Shown here: one piece after another, positions 60,867 through 64,000 of the stretch
Position numbering within the stretch: position 1 is the stretch's first letter
How the letters are laid out: each line of letters opens with the position of its first letter
Assembly (NCBI GenBank): GCA_036271555.1
Contig: DATBAK010000010.1
Span: 1-64,000 of the forward strand
Reading direction: 5' to 3'
Source of the DNA: Acidimicrobiia bacterium
GTDB lineage: Bacteria > Actinomycetota > Acidimicrobiia > IMCC26256 > PALSA-610
Length of the DNA stretch: 64,000 bases
Notes under the pieces: generated by a model
Told to the model about the DNA's origin: nothing
What the model saw: the letters and a program-made list of their open reading frames with translations, nothing else
Database searches by the model: none
Program-made: the position numbers and the translations under genes

Positions 60867-62374
60867 GCGAAGCTCTCGATCGGCACGAGCGGGTCGGCGC
60901 GCGTGCGCGACCGCTCCGCGATGCCGATGGCTGCGCCCGCGAGGGCCCAGAACGTCCACGCGACCGAGAAGTCGACCCACGTCTGCAGGAAGAGGCCGCC
61001 GATCGCGAGGCCGACGCCCGCGCTGAAGGCCGCGGACGTCGCGAGGTGGGACCGGCTCCGGGAGAGCCGGCGGAGCCGGCCGATGGCCGACACGGTGATG
61101 CCGATGAAGACCGCCATCGCGGCGACGCCGGTCTCGATGCCGACCTGGAGGTACGAGTTCTCACCGATCGTCGCCTGGCCCTGGTCGAACCGTTGCCCGA
61201 CACCGGCCGAAGTCCCGAGCCCGTGCCCGATCGGGTTCGCCTTGACCGCGTCGAGCCCGGTCCAGAACGAGCGCACGTGGTCGACGGATGACGGGTCGCG
61301 CTGCGTCGACGTGGCGGCGACCCGCTGGCCGAGCCCGATCGCGGTGGCCGCGGGCAGCAGGACGGCGAAGCCCGCGAGCAAGACGAACGTGAACTGGAGA
61401 CGCCGGTCGAGTGTGCGCCCGGCCGCGGGTCGCAGCGCGAGGAGCGTGACGATCAGTGCACCGAGCAGCGCAGCACGCGTCTCGGTGAGCACGAGTCCGG
61501 CAGCAATGAGCACGATCGCGGGGATCGCGCCACGCGCCGCCGAACGCAGCCGTCGTTCGACCGCGAGTGCGAACGGCAGTACGAGGAAGAAGCCGCACGT
61601 CGTCGGATCGAAGAAGACCGAGCCCGTCCGCAGTACGTGATGCCCGCCGATCACGCTGTAGCGACGGACGTCGCTGAGGCTGTACGGCGAGTTGTGGAGG
61701 ATCGAGACCTCGTAGCGCGTGTACTGCACCTTCTCGACGACCCACCGGTTCCACGACGCCGAGAAGAAGTACTCGTACACGCACACGGCGGCCACGACGC
61801 AGCCGACGACCATCACGACGCGGGCGAGCCGGTCGCCGAAGTCGTCTCCGAGCGGTGCGTGCCGCGCCGCGAGGAGGAGGATCACGAAGCCCGCGGACGC
61901 ACGGAACGCGAGCGACCGGGCGCTCGTGTCCATCGGTGCGCCCGGCGCGAAGAAGTGGGGCGCGAGCGCGTAGGCGCCGACGATCGCGACGTACGCGAAG
62001 CCGAGCCCGTCGAGCGCGTCGAGCCGCTGCCGGCCGGCGCGGTAGCCGCCGATGCCGGCGAGCACGACGCCGAGACCGAGCGCCTCCTTCCAGCTGCCCA
62101 GCGGGCGGACGACCGCGCCGGGCACACCCCATCGGTAGAGCTGCGCGAGCAGGAGGCCCTGGAACGGAAGCAGCGCGACGAGCACGAGCAAGCTGCGATC
62201 CGGTCGGCGGGCCGCGAGCAGGACCACGACCGCCGCCGCGAGCGCGGCGAGCGCTCGGGACACGTACGCGCCGTGGGTCCCGTAGACGAAGGCTGCGAGC
62301 GCGACAGGGACGAGCCACGGCCATCCCTCGACCGCCGCCCGTCGCACCGCCCGCGACCGCGTGGAGACGGTCAC
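60863..62374 (-). CDS. O-antigen ligase/polymerase-like (Wzy_C) membrane protein
   Basis: 503 aa from GTG 62374; an upstream in-frame ATG at 62440 is possible but has no ribosome-binding site. Eleven to twelve hydrophobic segments run through the protein, with a periplasm-like loop around residues 190-330 containing YEYFFSASWNRWVVEKVQYT and the Wzy_C-type segment ETRAALLGALIV. Another landmark is PIGHGLGTSAGVG followed by GENSYLQVGIETGVAAM. The H-G-L-G-T-S and N-S-Y-L-Q pattern is typical of O-antigen ligase and polymerase proteins that transfer or join lipid-linked glycans. First gene of the minus-strand GT operon. Confidence 0.88.
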   Translation of the reverse strand: MTVSTRSRAVRRAAVEGWPWLVPVALAAFVYGTHGAYVSRALAALAAAVVVLLAARRPDRSLLVLVALLPFQGLLLAQLYRWGVPGAVVRPLGSWKEALGLGVVLAGIGGYRAGRQRLDALDGLGFAYVAIVGAYALAPHFFAPGAPMDTSARSLAFRASAGFVILLLAARHAPLGDDFGDRLARVVMVVGCVVAAVCVYEYFFSASWNRWVVEKVQYTRYEVSILHNSPYSLSDVRRYSVIGGHHVLRTGSVFFDPTTCGFFLVLPFALAVERRLRSAARGAIPAIVLIAAGLVLTETRAALLGALIVTLLALRPAAGRTLDRRLQFTFVLLAGFAVLLPAATAIGLGQRVAATSTQRDPSSVDHVRSFWTGLDAVKANPIGHGLGTSAGVGQRFDQGQATIGENSYLQVGIETGVAAMAVFIGITVSAIGRLRRLSRSRSHLATSAAFSAGVGLAIGGLFLQTWVDFSVAWTFWALAGAAIGIAERSRTRADPLVPIESFA

Positions 62375-62539
62375 ATCAACGTAGGGACCCGCGTCCCAGC
62401 CCCAGCACGGCTGCGTCTTACCCGCGCGGCCCCGACTCATGCGTAGTGCGAGGGGTTTCGGGTAGAGCGACCGCCGGGCCGGGCCGCGGGGGTTCGGCCG
62501 GCGCGAATTCGCCGGGCACGGACCGGCCGAGGCGGTTCG

Positions 62540-64000
62540 ATGGCCCGCATCCTCACGCTCACGAGTTGGTACCCGCCGCACCACTTCGGCGGCTACGAGC
62601 TCTCGTGTTTCGATGTGATGACGCGCTGGGTCCAGCGCGGTCACGAGGTTCGTGTCGTCTGCAGTGACGAGCGGGTACCTCGTGCGCGTCCCGCCGACGC
62701 CGCGCACGAGGCGCTCGTCCGCCGCGAGCTCCGGCCGCACTACCACGAGGCGACGCGAACGAAGCCGGGCCTGCGGGAGCTCGTCGCGATCGAACGGGCG
62801 GATCACCGCGTCCTCGCCGAGCAGCTCGCCGAGTTCCGGCCCGACGTGGTGTCGGTGTGGCACATGGTCGCGATCCCGGCGAGCTTGCTGCAGCTCCTGA
62901 CGGAGTCCGGGCTCCCGATCGTCTACGTCGTCTGCGACAACTGGCCCGTCTACACCGCGTCGACCGACCCCTGGATCGCGCGCTTCGAGGGTGGAGGTCC
63001 GCTGCGCGCGCTCGCGGGACGGGCAGTGCAGCGCGTCAGCGGCATGCCGACGACTCGCGGCCGATTCACCGATCGCGGCAGCTTCTGCTTCGTCAGCGAC
63101 ACGACCCGCGCCGCGGTGATCGACGCCAAACCGTGGTCGTATCCGCGCTCGACCGTGGTCTACAGCGGGATCGAGCCGGCCGATTTCCCGACCGAGTCGT
63201 CGTCCGACGAAAACCCGGAGCGGGTCGTCGGACGCCTGCTCTACGTCGGCCGGCTCGACGCCTTGAAAGGGGTCGACACGCTGTTGCGAGCGCTGACCCT
63301 GCTCCCGCCCGAGGTGACGCTCGAATGCTTCGGCCGCGGCGCGGACCACGAGCGGGCACGACTGCGAGCGCTCGCGCAGTCGCTCGGCGTCGCGACACGG
63401 GTCGAGTTCGGATCGCTCGAGCGGAACGAGCTCGCGGCCCGCTACCGCGCGGCCGACGCGGTGGTGTTCCCGAGCGAGTGGCCGGAGCCCTTCGGTCTCG
63501 TGCCGCTGGAAGCGATGGCGTGCGGAACGCCGGTCGTCGCGTCGGGCGTCGGCGGATCGGGCGAGTTCCTGCGCGACGGCGAGAACTGCGTGCGCTTCAA
63601 ACCGCGCGACGAGCACGCACTCGCCGGCGCGATCACGCGCCTGCTGCGCGACCCGGATCTGCGGCGGCTCGTGGTGAAGGGCGGCTTCGAGACGGCTCGG
63701 GAGCTCACCGTCGACCACCTGGCCGACACGCTCGACGACTGGCACCGCGCGGCGATCTCCGGCGACTCGGGACGCGACCGCGGCCGAGACCTCGCCGCGG
63801 CCGGCGTGATCCGGATCCCGCCCCGCGGACCGGTCGACGATCGCGACCGCGTCGTCGCCGCACTGCTGAACCGGTCACACGGTCCGGTGCTCGACCTCAC
63901 GACCGACGACCGCACGGTTCGAGCCGCGGGCGCGATCGTGCGGGCCGACGCGCACGCGTTGCCGTTCCGCGACCACGCGTTCGCCGCCGCCGCCGCACAC
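62540..64000 (+). CDS. Glycosyltransferase GT4 with methyltransferase-like C-terminal extension (cut by window edge)
   Basis: The frame opens at ATG 62540 (GAGGCGG upstream) and is still open at 64000, giving at least 487 residues. The GT-B part has LTLTSWYPPHHFGGYELSCF, VVYSGIEPADFP, LLYVGRLDALKGVDTLLRAL and the E-x7-E site PSEWPEPFGLVPLEAMACGT. After about residue 400, RGPVDDRDRVVAALLN leads to GPVLDLTTDDRTVRAAG and VRADAHALPFRDHAFAAA. That is the layout of a class I SAM methyltransferase (motif I, then the ALPFxDxxF post-motif), although motif I lacks the glycine-rich GxGxG. The fusion continues outside the window. Divergent from the O-antigen-ligase-like gene. Confidence 0.85.
   Translation, partial: MARILTLTSWYPPHHFGGYELSCFDVMTRWVQRGHEVRVVCSDERVPRARPADAAHEALVRRELRPHYHEATRTKPGLRELVAIERADHRVLAEQLAEFRPDVVSVWHMVAIPASLLQLLTESGLPIVYVVCDNWPVYTASTDPWIARFEGGGPLRALAGRAVQRVSGMPTTRGRFTDRGSFCFVSDTTRAAVIDAKPWSYPRSTVVYSGIEPADFPTESSSDENPERVVGRLLYVGRLDALKGVDTLLRALTLLPPEVTLECFGRGADHERARLRALAQSLGVATRVEFGSLERNELAARYRAADAVVFPSEWPEPFGLVPLEAMACGTPVVASGVGGSGEFLRDGENCVRFKPRDEHALAGAITRLLRDPDLRRLVVKGGFETARELTVDHLADTLDDWHRAAISGDSGRDRGRDLAAAGVIRIPPRGPVDDRDRVVAALLNRSHGPVLDLTTDDRTVRAAGAIVRADAHALPFRDHAFAAAAAH

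Overview
The window is about 64 kb of very GC-rich chromosome with dense coding on both strands. I see no rRNA, tRNA, CRISPR array, insertion sequence or phage module. An actinomycete is indicated by an F420/PPOX-type oxidoreductase, a mycothiol-type maleylpyruvate isomerase/DinB protein, SARP/BTAD and LAL regulators, a stand-alone LigD polymerase domain and frequent GTG starts. The secreted proteins built from HGYW/GGIFSFGDA repeats suggest class Acidimicrobiia, but that placement is an inference from family memory, not a computed result.

Layout. 0-6.7 kb: the N-terminus of an epoxide hydrolase (cut by the left edge), a secreted phosphoesterase with PKD domains, two unrecognised secreted proteins, a STAS anti-sigma antagonist and an SF2 helicase. 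6.8-11.4 kb: a same-strand set with a MalT-like LuxR regulator, a small conserved protein, a DUF4386 membrane protein and a thioredoxin-reductase-like flavoprotein. 11.4-40.6 kb: a dispersed group of exported beta-propeller proteins (Vgb-like, glucose/sorbosone dehydrogenase-like, S53-like protease fused to 14 Vgb-type repeats, PQQ-like, YVTN, BNR, HGYW-repeat and RCC1), mixed with a large Ig/Calx-beta surface protein, a membrane-anchored Hcp-like protein, a BTAD-AAA regulator and housekeeping enzymes. 40.7-50.7 kb: an SDR, two tandem TadG-like membrane-anchored proteins (one with a VWA domain), a Gfo/Idh/MocA oxidoreductase, a PadR-ABC ATPase-FtsX permease operon with overlapping genes, and a secreted triple-CARDB protein. 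50.8-53.4 kb: LigD-type polymerase, VOC, small membrane and SRPBCC proteins.

53.4-54.9 kb holds a class I DAHP synthase (entry to the shikimate pathway). In front of it lies an apparent attenuator: a 21-codon ORF with consecutive Tyr-Trp-Trp-Phe codons, followed by a perfect 12-bp hairpin with a short T-rich tail. 54.7-64 kb is a surface-polysaccharide locus: an initiating sugar transferase, five complete glycosyltransferases, an O-antigen-ligase/polymerase-like membrane protein, and a glycosyltransferase with a methyltransferase-like C-terminus that runs off the right edge. Five of these genes form a tightly overlapping minus-strand operon.

Regulatory themes: several genes have a TANNNT -10-like hexamer only 6-8 bases before the start codon, which suggests leaderless transcripts. 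Overlapping GTGA/ATGA junctions are common and suggest translational coupling. All functional calls come from reading motifs in the translations; no database search was run.
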